Shown: positions 1-7,227, counted from the stretch's first letter. The stretch: DNA of 20,243 bases from Solobacterium sp. (GCA_017419465.1 JAFOLE010000203.1:1-20243), one strand, 5' to 3'. Notes: generated by a model from the sequence alone, not told the origin. Numbers and translations: made by a program.

Positions 1-1
1 A

Positions 2-232
2 TTCGCCGTCTCCGGCATGCGCCTGGTAGCGGTGGAACAGGGCAAGGTCATTGCGGCGGCGTGGTCCGGCAAGGTCAAGACCGCTTCCACCATGGTCTGC
101 CTCTGCCTGATGATGCTTAACATTCCTGAATGGCTGAACACGCTGTGCGTGATCGTAATTGTTGCGACAACGGTATACTCCGGAATTGAATACTTCATGA
201 AGAATGCGGAAGTATTCAAAAACGCAGACTGA
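2..232 (+). CDS. pgsA: CDP-diacylglycerol--glycerol-3-phosphate 3-phosphatidyltransferase, C-terminal part
   Basis: This is the last 76 residues of a membrane enzyme that makes phosphatidylglycerophosphate from CDP-diacylglycerol and glycerol 3-phosphate, the committed step to phosphatidylglycerol. The reading frame is open from base 2, so the gene begins before the window and the ATG at 17 is internal. The stretch SGMRLVAVEQGKVIAAAWSGK matches the SGLR..A...G..IAA...GK region that I know from bacterial PgsA proteins. The catalytic DG(x)2AR(x)8G(x)3D motif lies upstream of the window. A hydrophobic segment of about 20 residues near the end (IPEWLNTLCVIVIVATTVYS) is a final membrane helix. The gene is followed after 21 bases by plsY, another phospholipid gene, which supports both calls and suggests one transcript. 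Confidence 0.85.
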   Translation, partial: FAVSGMRLVAVEQGKVIAAAWSGKVKTASTMVCLCLMMLNIPEWLNTLCVIVIVATTVYSGIEYFMKNAEVFKNAD

Positions 233-253
233 GAAGGCAGGGAGGAGTAACGC

Positions 254-892
254 ATGTTTAAGTACTTGCTTGTTGCGGTAATCAGTTACCTGTTCGGCTC
301 CATTCCGTGGGCGCTTGTCATCGGCAAGGTGTTCTATCACAAGGACATCCGCCAGTACGGCTCCGGCAACCTCGGCGCTTCCAATGCAGGGCGCGTCCTC
401 GGCAAGCCGGCCGCAATTGCGGTTACCGTGCTTGATGCCCTCAAGGCAGTCATCTCCATGGCAATCGCTTCACTGATTTCCAAAGACACCAACCTGATCG
501 CCTTTGCGGGTGTGGCCTGCTGTATCGGTCACTGCTTCCCGGTCTTTGCACAGTTCAAGGGCGGTAAGGCGGTTGCGACAACCTATGGATATTTCCTGGG
601 GCTTGTGATCTTCGTCAATCACAACTTCTTCTGGGGCTTCCTGTTTCCGGCAATTGCCTTCTTTGTGATTCTCTATCTTACGCGCATCGTATCCGTCTCC
701 AGCATGGCTGCGGTCGGTCTTGAGGTGCTCGCAAGTTTCCTGATCATAAAGAATCCGCTGCCGGTATCGCTCTGTCTGCTTGTCATCTGGGCATTCATTG
801 TCTACCGTCACCGCTCCAATATCGAGCGCATTAAAAACGGCACGGAGTCCAGGGTCAAATGGATGGGTCCGCTGCCCGGCGAAAAGAAATAA
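254..892 (+). CDS. plsY: Glycerol-3-phosphate acyltransferase PlsY
   Basis: PlsY is an integral membrane protein that transfers an acyl group from acyl-phosphate to position 1 of glycerol 3-phosphate, the first acylation in bacterial phospholipid synthesis. The 212-residue length and multi-helix profile fit. The three family motifs are visible: GSIPWALVIGK near residue 16, GSGNLGASNAGRVLGK near residues 37-52, and the phosphate loop FKGGKAVAT near residues 98-106. Two small departures from the commonest form are the Ala in GGKAVAT, where Gly is usual, and GASN, where GxTN is usual; neither looks inactivating. The start is supported by GGAGGAG seven to eight bases upstream of the ATG. It is probably cotranscribed with pgsA, and a strong terminator follows at 903. 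Confidence 0.95.
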   Translation: MFKYLLVAVISYLFGSIPWALVIGKVFYHKDIRQYGSGNLGASNAGRVLGKPAAIAVTVLDALKAVISMAIASLISKDTNLIAFAGVACCIGHCFPVFAQFKGGKAVATTYGYFLGLVIFVNHNFFWGFLFPAIAFFVILYLTRIVSVSSMAAVGLEVLASFLIIKNPLPVSLCLLVIWAFIVYRHRSNIERIKNGTESRVKWMGPLPGEKK

Positions 893-902
893 GGTTATTG
901 AG

Positions 903-935
903 AGAATCTGCAGGGAATGCAGGTTCTTTTTCTTT
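903..935 (+). terminator. Rho-independent terminator after plsY
   Basis: A 10-bp stem (903-912 with 918-927, one G-U pair) with a GGGAA loop is followed by a T-rich run. It separates the pgsA-plsY unit from the next gene. Confidence 0.85.
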
Positions 936-1006
936 CTGCCCGGAAACAGACAATTTCCGCTTCATGGTGGTACAATAAATTCTGTATTGAAAGGGGATAA
1001 AATCAC

Positions 1007-1564
1007 ATGAAAAACTCAGCCACAAAGACAATCGTTGCGACAGGTCTCGGTGCGGCGCTGTTCATGGTTCTGTTCATGTTTGTAAAGGTTCCTTCACCGG
1101 TTCCTGAAACAAACCTGCAGATCGCGTACGGTGTATCCGCATTCTTCGCAGCACTCTTCGGCCCGGTATGCGGCTTCCTTGTCGCATTCATCGGCCATGC
1201 GCTCAATGACTTCATCAACTATGGTTCCCCGTGGTGGTCCTGGATCGTTGCGTCCGGTGTCTGCGCCATGGTGACCGGCTTTGCGTCAGGCAAGCTCGCA
1301 CCGAAAATTGAAGAGGGCATTTTCGGTGCCAAGGAATCCATTACCTTCCTGATCTACACCGCAGTCGGACAGGCCATCGCATGGCTGCTCGTTGCGCCGG
1401 GACTGGATATCCTGCTCTACAATGAGCCGAAGGATCTTGTATTTGCGCAGGGTCTCGTCGCATTCATTCTCGACTTCATCTGTGCAGGTGTTATCGGTCT
1501 GCTTTTACTCAAGGCATATGCCGCAAGCAGAACCGGAAAGGGAAGCCTTTCCAAGGGCAAATGA
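1007..1564 (+). CDS. ECF transporter S component, UPF0397 family
   Basis: This is a small integral membrane protein (185 residues) that I place in the UPF0397 family, part of the ECF riboflavin-type S component superfamily. It should bind a small metabolite and dock onto an energising ECF module. The characteristic opening is visible (TKTIVATGLGAALFMVLF, then VPSPVPETNLQIAYG), as is the conserved central block FGPVCGFLVAFIGHALND...YGSPWWSW. About six hydrophobic segments are present. The start has AAGGGG upstream; a possible promoter is TACAAT at 971-976 with a poor -35. The gene stands alone between two terminators. In streptococci and staphylococci, as I recall, UPF0397 sits directly before a fused double ATPase and a T protein of the same sizes as those at 9531 and 11230 here. 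The substrate is not established, so no symbol is given. Confidence 0.88.
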   Translation: MKNSATKTIVATGLGAALFMVLFMFVKVPSPVPETNLQIAYGVSAFFAALFGPVCGFLVAFIGHALNDFINYGSPWWSWIVASGVCAMVTGFASGKLAPKIEEGIFGAKESITFLIYTAVGQAIAWLLVAPGLDILLYNEPKDLVFAQGLVAFILDFICAGVIGLLLLKAYAASRTGKGSLSKGK

Positions 1565-1581
1565 GTTTCATAGCACAATCA

Positions 1582-1613
1582 GCCGCTGTGCATACGTGCA
1601 TGGCGGTTTTCTT
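1582..1613 (+). terminator. Rho-independent terminator after the UPF0397 gene
   Basis: An 11-bp stem (1582-1592 with 1597-1607, including three G-U pairs) closes on a TACG tetraloop and runs into TTTTCTT. With the terminator at 903 it makes the UPF0397 gene a single-gene transcription unit. Confidence 0.7.
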
Positions 1614-1751
1614 ATGCCTTGACAATGAAATGCCCGGATCGGAATTCTCTGGTGAAAAAAAAGAAATAATCCGAACCATGGAAATGCCTGCGGAACGGCT
1701 TGAATAAAGGCGTTCCGTAAGATTGTGTGCATTTTCCATGCCCGGATTCCA

Positions 1752-1780
1752 TTGACTTTGGAAACGTTCACATCCATAAT
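1752..1780 (+). promoter_or_regulatory. Sigma-A type promoter for the ABC transporter operon
   Basis: TTGACT at 1752-1757 and CATAAT at 1775-1780 are separated by 17 bases, so transcription should start near 1787 and give a leader of about 105 bases. The leader contains a 7-bp inverted repeat (1832-1838 with 1848-1854). The rest of the gene-free stretch 1565-1891 holds the upstream terminator and one further 8-bp hairpin (1690-1697 with 1711-1718, no T run) to which I assign no role. Confidence 0.65.
1759..1772 (+). promoter_or_regulatory. Catabolite-responsive element (cre), putative CcpA site
   Basis: TGGAAACGTTCACA matches the cre consensus TGWNANCGNTNWCA at every defined position except one W (G at position 3). 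It lies wholly inside the spacer between the -35 and -10 elements, where bound CcpA would block RNA polymerase. This predicts repression of the downstream importer when a preferred sugar is present. Confidence 0.65.
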
Positions 1781-1891
1781 TTAAGTAGTTGCCGGAACGT
1801 ATGATGTATACACGATCAGCGCTCCGGATTATGCAGAAAATAAAACGTTCTGCACATAATTCTTTGACACTAAGGAGGTTTGAACAGAATT

Positions 1892-2953
1892 ATGAAGAAG
1901 TTTTTCCAATTGTTGATGACAGGCGCAATGGCTCTTTCATTGACGGCATGCGGCGGCTCTTCCGCTCCTGCAGCTTCGGGTGACGCTGCAGCATCGGCAG
2001 ACGCAGGCGGATCGACAACACTCGTTGTTTATTCTCCGAACTCCGACACCGAAGTAGACATGGTCATTCCGGCATTTGAGGAAGCTACCGGCATCAAGAT
2101 CGAACTGGTTTCCGCAGGAACCGGCGAATGTGTTGAACGTATTGACGCGGAAAAGGAAAATCCGCAGGCTGACGTTCTCTGGGGCGGCATGAACTACGGT
2201 GTCTATGTCCAGCATCCGGATCTCTGGGCGGACTACACATCACCGAATGAATCCCTGATCGATGAAGCGTACCGTCAGGGTGATGTAAAGTGCTATACCA
2301 ACTACATGCTTTCCGGCTCCGGTGCACTCATCATCAACAATAAGCTTCAGAAGGAACTCGGATTTGAAGTCAACGGCTATGCAGATCTTCTGAACCCGGT
2401 TCTCAAGGGCAAGATCGCTTCCGGCGACCCGACAAAGTCCTCTTCCGCATGGGCTGAACTCACAAATATGCTGCTGGTAATGGGTGACGAAGCATATGAT
2501 GAGAAGGCATGGGAATATGTTGAACAGTTTGTTGCACAGCTCGACGGCATCCAGCTCGATTCCTCTTCCGCAATTTACAAGGGTGTAGCGGACGGCGAAT
2601 ACGCAGTCGGTGTCTCCTATGAAGATCCGTGCATCAAGATGCTCTCCGACGGCGCAGATGTTTCCGTTGTATATCCGTCCGAAGGTGCTGTATGGCTCCC
2701 GGCAGCGGTCGCAATCGTCAAGGGTGCTCCGCATGAAGACGCAGCGCAGAAGTTCGTAGACTTCCTGCTCTCCGATGAATGCCAGACACTGTATGCCGGC
2801 ACAACGGCGCGTCCGACCAACACATCACTCCCGCTGACCAACGAGTTCATGAAGCCGTTCAGCGAGATCAATGTTGCGTATGAAGACATTCCGTTCTGCG
2901 CAGAGAACAAGACGGACTGGCAGGCTCGCTACGCTTCCATCCGCGACAAATAA
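1892..2953 (+). CDS. Extracellular solute-binding lipoprotein of an FbpA/AfuA-type ABC importer
   Basis: This is the 353-residue substrate-binding component of the transporter encoded by the next two genes. The N-terminus is a lipoprotein signal with lipobox LTAC, so the mature protein should be anchored to the outer face of the membrane through Cys. An Ala/Ser/Gly linker of about 25 residues follows. The mature domain opens with LVVYSPNSDTEVDMVIPAFEEATGIKI-type sequence and continues with ADVLWGG, as in the periplasmic-binding-protein class that contains FbpA (ferric iron), AfuA (hexose phosphates) and phosphonate binders. I see no adjacent Tyr-Tyr pair, the iron ligand of FbpA, so iron is not the favoured substrate. 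The ATG at 1892 is preferred over a TTG at 1880, which abuts the AAGGAGG at 1872-1878. The spacing is slightly long. Confidence 0.88.
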   Translation: MKKFFQLLMTGAMALSLTACGGSSAPAASGDAAASADAGGSTTLVVYSPNSDTEVDMVIPAFEEATGIKIELVSAGTGECVERIDAEKENPQADVLWGGMNYGVYVQHPDLWADYTSPNESLIDEAYRQGDVKCYTNYMLSGSGALIINNKLQKELGFEVNGYADLLNPVLKGKIASGDPTKSSSAWAELTNMLLVMGDEAYDEKAWEYVEQFVAQLDGIQLDSSSAIYKGVADGEYAVGVSYEDPCIKMLSDGADVSVVYPSEGAVWLPAAVAIVKGAPHEDAAQKFVDFLLSDECQTLYAGTTARPTNTSLPLTNEFMKPFSEINVAYEDIPFCAENKTDWQARYASIRDK

Positions 2954-2976
2954 TTCTTAAATCATCACATCCATCG

Positions 2977-3009
2977 CATGGGCTGGTCCGATGATCAGCC
3001 CATGTTTTT
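2977..3009 (+). terminator. Intra-operon terminator/attenuator
   Basis: A perfect 9-bp GC-rich stem (2977-2985 with 2996-3004) with a 10-base loop is followed directly by TTTTT. It sits between the binding protein and the ATPase gene. Partial termination here would give more binding protein than ATPase and permease, a common arrangement in ABC importer operons. Confidence 0.75.
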
Positions 3010-3038
3010 GAACAAAGGGAAAGTAAGGGTAAACCACT

Positions 3039-4148
3039 ATGAGTGTAAAGATTATCGTGAAGAACGCAGTGAAGAAATACGGAAACAACACCGTAATTCC
3101 GAATCTGTCGGTAGATATTAAAGAAGGGGAATTCTTCACCCTGCTGGGTCCGTCCGGCTGCGGAAAGACAACGCTGCTTCGGATGATTGCCGGTTTCAAC
3201 AGTATTGAAGGCGGCGATATCTACTTCAACGAAAAGCGGATCAATGATCTTGATCCGGCGAAGCGGAACATCGGTATGGTGTTCCAGAACTACGCGATTT
3301 TCCCGCATCTGACCGTACGTGACAATGTTGCCTTCGGTCTCAAGCAGAAGAAGATGGACAAGAAGACGATTGCCGAGCAGACGGACAAGTTCATGAAGCT
3401 CATGCATATCGATGAGTATGCGGACCGCATGCCGGAACGCCTCTCCGGCGGTCAGCAGCAGCGTGTTGCGCTTGCCCGTGCGCTGGTCATTCAGCCGGAT
3501 GTTCTGCTTATGGACGAACCGCTCTCCAACCTCGACGCAAAGCTTCGTGTGGAGATGCGTACCGTCATCAAGGAAATCCAGCATAACGTCGGCATTACCA
3601 CGGTCTACGTTACCCACGACCAGGAAGAAGCGATGGCAGTCTCCGACCGCATCGCAGTCATGAATCTCGGTGAGATTCAGCAGATCGGTTCGCCGAAGAC
3701 ACTGTATCAGCGTCCGGCAAATCTCTTCGTTTCCTCCTTCATCGGCCGCACCAATATCCTGGAAGGAAAACTGAAGGTCGAAGGCGGAAAGGCCATCCTG
3801 TGTCTGGAAAACGGATATGAAACCGAGCTGACCAATGTCCGGGAAGAATGCCGCAAGGACCAGAATGTCAAAGTTTCGATCCGTCCGGAAGAGTTCGTGA
3901 TCAATACCGAAGGAAAGGGCATCGAGGCGACAATTGATGACTCCGTATTCCTCGGTCTCAATACGCATTACTTCGTTACCACCAAAGGCGGCGTCAAGGC
4001 GGAAATCGTTCAGGAATCCCTGATCGACAGTATTCTTCCGCAGGGTATGAAGATCCATATGACGGTCAAGAGTGAAAAGATCAACGTACTGACGGAAGAC
4101 GGTTCTGCCAATATTCTGACCGGTGTGCTCAACGACAAGCCGGAGTAA
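3039..4148 (+). CDS. ABC transporter ATP-binding protein (FbpC/PotA-like)
   Basis: This 369-residue cytoplasmic ATPase powers the importer formed with the flanking genes. The nucleotide-binding domain occupies roughly residues 1-240. It shows Walker A (GPSGCGKTT, about residues 38-46), the Q loop (VFQNYAIFPHLTV), the signature LSGGQQQR, Walker B (VLLMDEPLSNLD) and the switch His in VTHDQEEA. The remaining 130 residues look like a TOBE-type accessory domain, as in the PotA/FbpC/MalK group, where such domains often take part in substrate selection or regulation. The start has an AAGGG-type site upstream. It follows the binding protein across the hairpin at 2977 and precedes the permease by only six bases. 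Confidence 0.92.
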   Translation: MSVKIIVKNAVKKYGNNTVIPNLSVDIKEGEFFTLLGPSGCGKTTLLRMIAGFNSIEGGDIYFNEKRINDLDPAKRNIGMVFQNYAIFPHLTVRDNVAFGLKQKKMDKKTIAEQTDKFMKLMHIDEYADRMPERLSGGQQQRVALARALVIQPDVLLMDEPLSNLDAKLRVEMRTVIKEIQHNVGITTVYVTHDQEEAMAVSDRIAVMNLGEIQQIGSPKTLYQRPANLFVSSFIGRTNILEGKLKVEGGKAILCLENGYETELTNVREECRKDQNVKVSIRPEEFVINTEGKGIEATIDDSVFLGLNTHYFVTTKGGVKAEIVQESLIDSILPQGMKIHMTVKSEKINVLTEDGSANILTGVLNDKPE

Positions 4149-4154
4149 GCTGAT

Positions 4155-5804
4155 ATGTCTCCCACAAAGAAAAGATTTGATATCTGGACCGTCATATCGC
4201 TTGCTATTCTCGGCCTGTACGGATTGTTCCTGCTGTATCCGCTGTTCCGGCTTCTTCTGGAGTCGATATTCAAGAACGGCGCATTCACCCTGGAGTACTT
4301 CACAAAGTTCTTCTCCAATCCGTACTACGGCACAACGCTTGTGCATTCCTTTGCACTTTCCATTTCCGCCACGATATTCGCACTGATCATCGGCGTTCCG
4401 CTTGCCTACTTCTACAACATGTATGAGATCAAGGGCAGGGCGCTGCTTCAGATCATCATCGTGCTCTGCTGTATGTCGGCGCCGTTCATCGGTGCGTATG
4501 CATGGGTTCAGCTGCGCGGCAACAACGGTGTCATTACCCGCTTCATCGAAAGTCTGATCGGCCATAAGCCTCCCAGCATCTACGGTTTCCGCGGTATCGT
4601 CACCGTACTGTCGCTCCAGCTGTTTCCGCTGGTGCACATGCTGGTATCAGGTGCGCTGAAGAATGTCGATAACTCATTGCTTGAGGCATCCGAAAACATG
4701 GGCGTCTCCGGTGTGAAGCGCTTCTTCAAGGTCGTTATCCCGCTGTGCATGCCGACCATTCTTGCGGCAGCGCTGCTCGTATTCATGCGTGCATTCGCCG
4801 ACTACGGCACACCGCTGTTGATCGGACAGGGTTATCAGACCTTCCCGGTCATCATTTACAACGAATACTTCGGTGAAACCGGAACCGACCATAACTTTGC
4901 GGCGGCAGTTGCGGTCATCGCAATCGTCATTACCGCGATCATCTTCCTGATTCAGAAGTGGGCATCCAACCGGTTTGAGTTCCACATGAACGCACTTCAT
5001 CCGATCGAGATGAAGAAGGCGACCGGATTCAAGAATGTTCTGATTCAGCTCTATACCTGGGGTGTTGTGCTCCTTGCATTCATGCCGCAGGTGTATGTCA
5101 TGTACTGCAGCTTCCGGGCTACCAGCGGAAAAATCTTCATCAAGGGCTTCGCGATGACGTCCTATCAGAAGATCGCCCGTGATGTCCCGCTTGCCATCCG
5201 GAATACCTTTGTCATCGGTATCATTGCCCTGGCATTAGTCGTTCTGCTTGCGGTTCTGATCGCATACCTTGTGGTACGCAGACGTTCCAAGCTCAACGAT
5301 ACGATCGATACGGCATCCATGATTCCGTATATCATTCCGGGTTCCGTTGTCGGTATTGCGCTGGTTATCGCATTCAACCGCAAGCCGCTTGTACTGACCG
5401 GTACCGCGTTCATCATGATTGTGGCGCTGTGCATCCGGCGTATTCCGTATACGATCCGTTCCTCAGTCGCGATTCTCCAGCAGATTCCGATTACGGTAGA
5501 GGAAGCCGCAATCTCACTTGGCTGTTCGAAGCTGGAAGCTTTCTTCAAGGCTACGCTTCCGATGATGGCAAACGGTGTATTGTCCGGTGCGATCCTCAGC
5601 TGGGTTACGATCATCACCGAGCTTGCGACCGGCGTTATCCTGTACAACCGGAATACGATCACCCTGACGCTTTCCATCTATACGATGGTATCCCGCGGAT
5701 CGGACGGTCCGGCCGCCGCATATGCGACGATCCTGAATGTACTGACCGTAGTATCCATGCTTATATTTATGAAGTTCTCAAAGAACAAGGACATTTCGTT
5801 CTGA
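4155..5804 (+). CDS. ABC transporter permease, fused double-domain (FbpB-like)
   Basis: This 549-residue membrane protein carries two permease domains in one chain, the layout of FbpB/AfuB-type importers, so a single polypeptide would form the whole channel. Each half contains the cytoplasmic EAA loop that touches the ATPase: around NSLLEASENMGVSG...PLCMP in the first half, and VEEAAISLGCSK...LPMM in the second. About twelve hydrophobic segments are visible. The start codon overlaps nothing and lies six bases after the ATPase stop; GGAG near 4140 can serve as the ribosome site. The gene closes the operon, with a terminator at 5849. Substrate cannot be read from the permease. The cre site upstream and the lack of an iron-type Tyr pair in the binding protein favour a carbon source such as a sugar phosphate, by inference. 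Confidence 0.9.
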   Translation: MSPTKKRFDIWTVISLAILGLYGLFLLYPLFRLLLESIFKNGAFTLEYFTKFFSNPYYGTTLVHSFALSISATIFALIIGVPLAYFYNMYEIKGRALLQIIIVLCCMSAPFIGAYAWVQLRGNNGVITRFIESLIGHKPPSIYGFRGIVTVLSLQLFPLVHMLVSGALKNVDNSLLEASENMGVSGVKRFFKVVIPLCMPTILAAALLVFMRAFADYGTPLLIGQGYQTFPVIIYNEYFGETGTDHNFAAAVAVIAIVITAIIFLIQKWASNRFEFHMNALHPIEMKKATGFKNVLIQLYTWGVVLLAFMPQVYVMYCSFRATSGKIFIKGFAMTSYQKIARDVPLAIRNTFVIGIIALALVVLLAVLIAYLVVRRRSKLNDTIDTASMIPYIIPGSVVGIALVIAFNRKPLVLTGTAFIMIVALCIRRIPYTIRSSVAILQQIPITVEEAAISLGCSKLEAFFKATLPMMANGVLSGAILSWVTIITELATGVILYNRNTITLTLSIYTMVSRGSDGPAAAYATILNVLTVVSMLIFMKFSKNKDISF

Positions 5805-5848
5805 TAAATCATCAGTAATGCGTATAATGTGAAAAGATGATTTGAAAG

Positions 5849-5888
5849 AAAATCTGGACACTGTGATTCACAGCATCCAGATTTTTTT
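5849..5888. terminator. Bidirectional terminator between converging operons
   Basis: A 10-bp outer stem (5849-5858 with 5876-5885), a 2x2 internal mismatch and a perfect 5-bp inner stem (5861-5865 with 5869-5873) form one long hairpin. On the + strand it ends in a run of seven T for the permease operon. On the - strand it ends in TTTTCTTTC and serves the converging gene pair, whose last stop codon (5868-5870) lies inside the hairpin tip. Confidence 0.85.
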
Positions 5889-6350
5889 GAGTACTTTTTT
5901 AACCTGGGCATTTTTATTGAAAATATCTCTGTCCGAGCCGGACACTTCAATTATCCGGTCAATAACCCATTCCTCACTTTGTGTATGATAGACTTCGTAA
6001 TTCTCGGTAAACAGCTTCAGAGGAATTGTTTTAATCAGTTTCTTACTGGAGATTTCTCTTGTATAGCATATGTACCTTGTAATATATCCAAGCCAGTGAA
6101 GAACAGGTTCCGGATATTTTTTCCGGCCGTAACTGCTTTTCCCATATTCCTCATTAAGTTCATTGAAACAATCATCAATATCATAAGAAAGCAGATAGTC
6201 ATTATAATTATCAAGCTTATCCGCAAAGCCGGAATGGAAAAATCTTCGAAGGAAAACCGGAGAAGAGCAATCAAGTCTGGAAGATGAGCAGGAGAAGATT
6301 TCTGCCTGATAGGAACATAATTTTGAGCCTGTATTATCAAATTCTTTCAT
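5868..6350 (-). CDS. Partner protein of the DUF3990 gene, putative toxin-antitoxin component
   Basis: This 160-residue protein is encoded directly after the HTH-DUF3990 gene. Its ATG overlaps the upstream stop in an ATGA arrangement, so the two are translationally coupled. The middle contains YGKSSYGRKKYPEPVLHWLG, followed by RYICYTREISSKKLIK and YEVYHTQS. I associate a similar pattern (KYxxxELHWIGYxYRYWCYTxxxSSK) with small unnamed proteins encoded beside DUF3990 genes in Firmicutes, but I cannot name a characterised family. No signal peptide or membrane segment is seen. Base composition is clearly more AT-rich than in the flanking metabolic genes, as is usual for a transferred module. Its role as antitoxin or toxin is inferred only from the pairing. 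Confidence 0.65.
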   Translation of the reverse strand: MKEFDNTGSKLCSYQAEIFSCSSSRLDCSSPVFLRRFFHSGFADKLDNYNDYLLSYDIDDCFNELNEEYGKSSYGRKKYPEPVLHWLGYITRYICYTREISSKKLIKTIPLKLFTENYEVYHTQSEEWVIDRIIEVSGSDRDIFNKNAQVKKVLKKIWML

Positions 6351-7192
6351 AACAAAATTTCGTCAATGTATTTTCCCTTTCCTCTGAATTCCCGTTTGGC
6401 CATATCCAGTTTTGTCTGAATAATTCCACTGCGTTCGAGAGATGCTGATCTGGAACGTCTGCGTTCTTCATCGCACAGATAGAACCTGTCAAGGAAGTGT
6501 AATGAGTCAACTGCGTTCTGCGTTTTAAATACGTATTGTTTTCCAAGTCTGGAAACGGAAAGCGAATGAAGAGCCTGTTCGCTTGTAATATCACCATTGG
6601 AGAAAAGATTGAGGATTTCAAACATCTTATTATCCGCAATCGGCGCAGTTATGACATCGGCTTCTTCTGCACTGCGAATCAGTTCAGTGACAAGTGGATT
6701 ATTCCTGTAACTGTTTAATTTATTTCGATAATAAGAGATCACCAGCATCCAATTCAGATCACAGTCGAAACTGCAGATCTTTAAGCCGGAAAGATCCGCT
6801 TTGAAAACATAAACGGATGAAGAATGATACTCCTCGACAAAACTGATTGCGGACGTCAGTATCCCGGAACAATAGAATCCATTTGACAGATCAGATGTCT
6901 TTCTTGAACCGTGTGGGTCAGGATATTCGATTCCACTTTTTGAGCCATGATAGAAGAGCTGCTCCTTACTATTGAGACTTTCAAGAAATATTTCATTCTT
7001 AGCGCTGGAAAGAAAATAACCGGATTGATAAATATAGGAATATGTTTTCTCAAGAACCGCCTCGGAAGGACCTTTCTCCAGCGAGTACAGTAAGGTTCTT
7101 CTGCTGATTCCGATTTTTGCGGCAAGTGAAGTCAGATCATTTCCGGTGATGTCGAGAATAAAGTCAATATCTTTTCTGAAGTTGTAATTCAT
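6347..7192 (-). CDS. Helix-turn-helix/DUF3990 fusion protein, putative ADP-ribosyltransferase-like toxin and autoregulator
   Basis: This is a 281-residue protein from the ATG at 7192. Residues about 18-40 (NDLTSLAAKIGISRRTLLYS) form a helix-turn-helix. From about residue 78 the sequence matches DUF3990, a family I know as related to ADP-ribosyltransferase folds: LFYHGSKSGI (His82), GFYCSGILTSA (Tyr107), a VYVF strand and PIADNKMFEILNLF. His82 and Tyr107 are candidate NAD-site residues. DUF3990 genes often occur in toxin-antitoxin-like pairs, and the overlapping downstream gene fits this. The frame is open upstream to an ATG at 7276. That start is unlikely because it follows the U-tract of a terminator and would place a 40-bp palindrome inside the coding region. 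A promoter puts the transcript start on the ATG at 7192. The whole unit is AT-rich and probably acquired. Confidence 0.75.
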   Translation of the reverse strand: MNYNFRKDIDFILDITGNDLTSLAAKIGISRRTLLYSLEKGPSEAVLEKTYSYIYQSGYFLSSAKNEIFLESLNSKEQLFYHGSKSGIEYPDPHGSRKTSDLSNGFYCSGILTSAISFVEEYHSSSVYVFKADLSGLKICSFDCDLNWMLVISYYRNKLNSYRNNPLVTELIRSAEEADVITAPIADNKMFEILNLFSNGDITSEQALHSLSVSRLGKQYVFKTQNAVDSLHFLDRFYLCDEERRRSRSASLERSGIIQTKLDMAKREFRGKGKYIDEILL

Positions 7193-7227
7193 AGCCAGAT
7201 TATAATGCATCCTGATCCGCTTTACAA
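7192..7227 (-). promoter_or_regulatory. Promoter of the HTH-DUF3990 pair, apparently leaderless
   Basis: Reading the - strand, TTGTAA (7227-7222) and a perfect TATAAT (7204-7199) are 17 bases apart. The expected start of transcription, seven bases past the -10, is the A of the ATG at 7192. There is then no 5' leader and no ribosome binding site. The -35 hexamer is the last six bases of the palindrome at 7222-7261, so a protein bound there would cover it. Confidence 0.6.

Noticed and set aside
1619..1647. TTGACA at 1619 as a second promoter upstream of the ABC importer.
   Set aside because: The bases at the expected -10 position read GAATTC; the promoter at 1752-1780 is far better.
2868..4637. 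A very long - strand open frame (589 codons) opposite the ABC importer genes.
   Set aside because: It is antisense to three well-supported genes, has no recognisable domain and reflects codon bias of the + strand genes.
5823..5828. TATAAT after the permease gene as a promoter.
   Set aside because: No -35 at proper spacing, and transcription would run straight into the terminator at 5849.
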